A program made the position numbers and the translations under genes. From Pseudomonas triticifolii (GTDB lineage Bacteria > Pseudomonadota > Gammaproteobacteria > Pseudomonadales > Pseudomonadaceae), in the NCBI RefSeq assembly GCF_014358015.1, contig NZ_JACONV010000001.1, positions 558,001 through 622,000 of the forward strand: a stretch of DNA of 64,000 bases, written 5' to 3'. Position 1 is the first letter of the stretch. The number at the start of each line of letters is the position of its first letter. Shown here piece by piece: positions 63,308 through 64,000 of this stretch. Below the pieces are notes generated by a model. That model was not told the DNA's origin and did not search any database. It worked only from the letters and a program-made list of their open reading frames with translations.

Positions 63308-64000
63308 ATGAAACGCCTGCCACTCGACGATAACTTCAAGGTCAACCGCAACCCCGTTACCCTGCGGGAGATCGTGCTGGACAAACTGCGCAGTGCGATC
63401 ATGAACTTCCAGCTGCTGCCGGGAGATCGTCTGGTCGAGCGGGACCTGTGTGATCGCCTGGGTGTAAGCCGAACGTCGGTGCGCGAAGCACTGCGCCACC
63501 TGGAATCCGAAGGCCTGGTGGAGTTCGCCGACGCCAAGGGTCCACGAGTTGCCATCATCACGCTGGAAGATGCTTGTGACATCTATGAGCTGCGCTGCGT
63601 ACTCGAAGGGCTGATCGTGCAGTTGTTCACCCTGCGCGCCAAACCCAAAGACATCAAAGCGCTGGAAAAAGCACTGCAGGTGAACAGTCAGTCACTCAAG
63701 GAAGGCGAACTGCAACAGGTCATCGACTCGGTGCAGGGTTTCTACGACGTGTTGCTGGAAGGCTCGGGCAACCATGTCGCCGCCACTCAGCTTCGCCAGT
63801 TGCAGGCACGCATCAGCTACCTGCGTGCCACCTCGGTTTCGCAGGAAAACCGTCGCGGCGCCAGCAACAAAGAAATGGAGCTGATCGTCGAAGCCATCAA
63901 GAGCGGCGATCCGCTGGCTGCGCATCAGGCGTCGGTCGATCACGTACGCAATGCCGCCCGCGTGGCGCTTGAATACCTCAAATCCAAACAGGATGACGAC
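63308..64000 (+). CDS. GntR-family regulator, FCD type (3' end cut by window)
   Basis: Open to the right edge; 231 residues visible. N-terminal winged helix: LREIVLDKLRSAIMNFQLLPGDRLVERDLCDRLGVSRTSVREALRHLESEGLVEF in pieces (about 19-73). C-terminal all-helical FCD sensor domain from about 84, with YELRCVLEGLIVQL and a later histidine in VDHVRNAA, where metal- or acid-binding residues usually sit. The ATG at 63308 follows the flavin reductase by 174 bases on the same strand. Likely controls the DUF1185 operon through the 59650 palindrome and may also act on its own gene. Confidence 0.9.
   Translation, partial: MKRLPLDDNFKVNRNPVTLREIVLDKLRSAIMNFQLLPGDRLVERDLCDRLGVSRTSVREALRHLESEGLVEFADAKGPRVAIITLEDACDIYELRCVLEGLIVQLFTLRAKPKDIKALEKALQVNSQSLKEGELQQVIDSVQGFYDVLLEGSGNHVAATQLRQLQARISYLRATSVSQENRRGASNKEMELIVEAIKSGDPLAAHQASVDHVRNAARVALEYLKSKQDDD

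Overview
The window is ordinary chromosomal DNA of a fluorescent pseudomonad, most likely of the Pseudomonas syringae group. This rests on the G+C-rich codon use, the Pseudomonas-type CysI and its DUF934 partner, the mtlR-mtlEFGKDYZ mannitol operon, GntR and AraC regulators of Pseudomonas type, and a short REP-like palindrome of the kind scattered through Pseudomonas genomes. I see no insertion sequence, phage, integrase or CRISPR array. Both ends cut a gene: metH on the left and a GntR regulator on the right.

Layout. 1-3.3 kb: the 3' part of cobalamin-dependent methionine synthase and a small DUF2970 membrane protein. 3.3-8.2 kb: an orphan periplasmic sugar-binding-like protein, a 37-residue membrane protein, the sulfite reductase pair cysI-DUF934, and sohB. 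8.4-15.4 kb: a lipid/CoA-flavoured run (histidine phosphatase, SCP2 protein, phosphotransferase, short-chain dehydrogenase), an isolated Gfo/Idh/MocA oxidoreductase, a TauE/SafE permease, nudC and an enoyl-CoA hydratase-like gene.

15.5-27.8 kb is the most unusual region, a dense signalling island. On the plus strand a double-domain KaiC-like ATPase is translationally coupled to a hybrid histidine kinase. On the minus strand lie a stand-alone receiver, a REC-HisKA-HATPase protein, CheB, CheR and a 1168-residue CHASE3-GAF-kinase with three receiver domains. A further receiver and a glycosyltransferase follow on the plus strand. No chemoreceptor, CheA or CheW gene is present, so the CheB/CheR pair must act on something else. 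The two residues aligned with the KaiC phosphosites are changed.

27.8-38.3 kb: cobF and the complete mannitol/arabitol uptake and catabolism operon, with a strong hairpin between mtlE and mtlF and a REP-like palindrome after mtlZ. 38.3-44.1 kb: an unrecognised secreted-looking protein with an AT-rich upstream region, a dual-GAF GGDEF-EAL protein, a cinnamyl-alcohol-type dehydrogenase and a Nudix hydrolase. 44.2-44.6 kb: two nearly identical tRNA-Val(GAC) genes, each with its own promoter and terminator.

44.7-57.2 kb: an amine oxidase of the PuuB type, a C39-like lipoprotein lacking its catalytic cysteine, a TerC protein, a small lipoprotein, nhaR, an MFS exporter, DUF1993, YceH, an AroE-like protein, several small secreted or membrane proteins, the endopeptidase pbpG and a succinate-semialdehyde-type dehydrogenase. 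57.3-64 kb: a stress-type short-chain dehydrogenase with a formaldehyde-dehydrogenase-like enzyme, then a divergent operon (DUF1185 protein, alpha/beta hydrolase, aldehyde dehydrogenase, flavin reductase). That operon is preceded by a 12-bp perfect palindrome and followed by a GntR/FCD regulator that probably controls it.

All domain positions, start choices and regulatory sites were read by eye. No database search was run.
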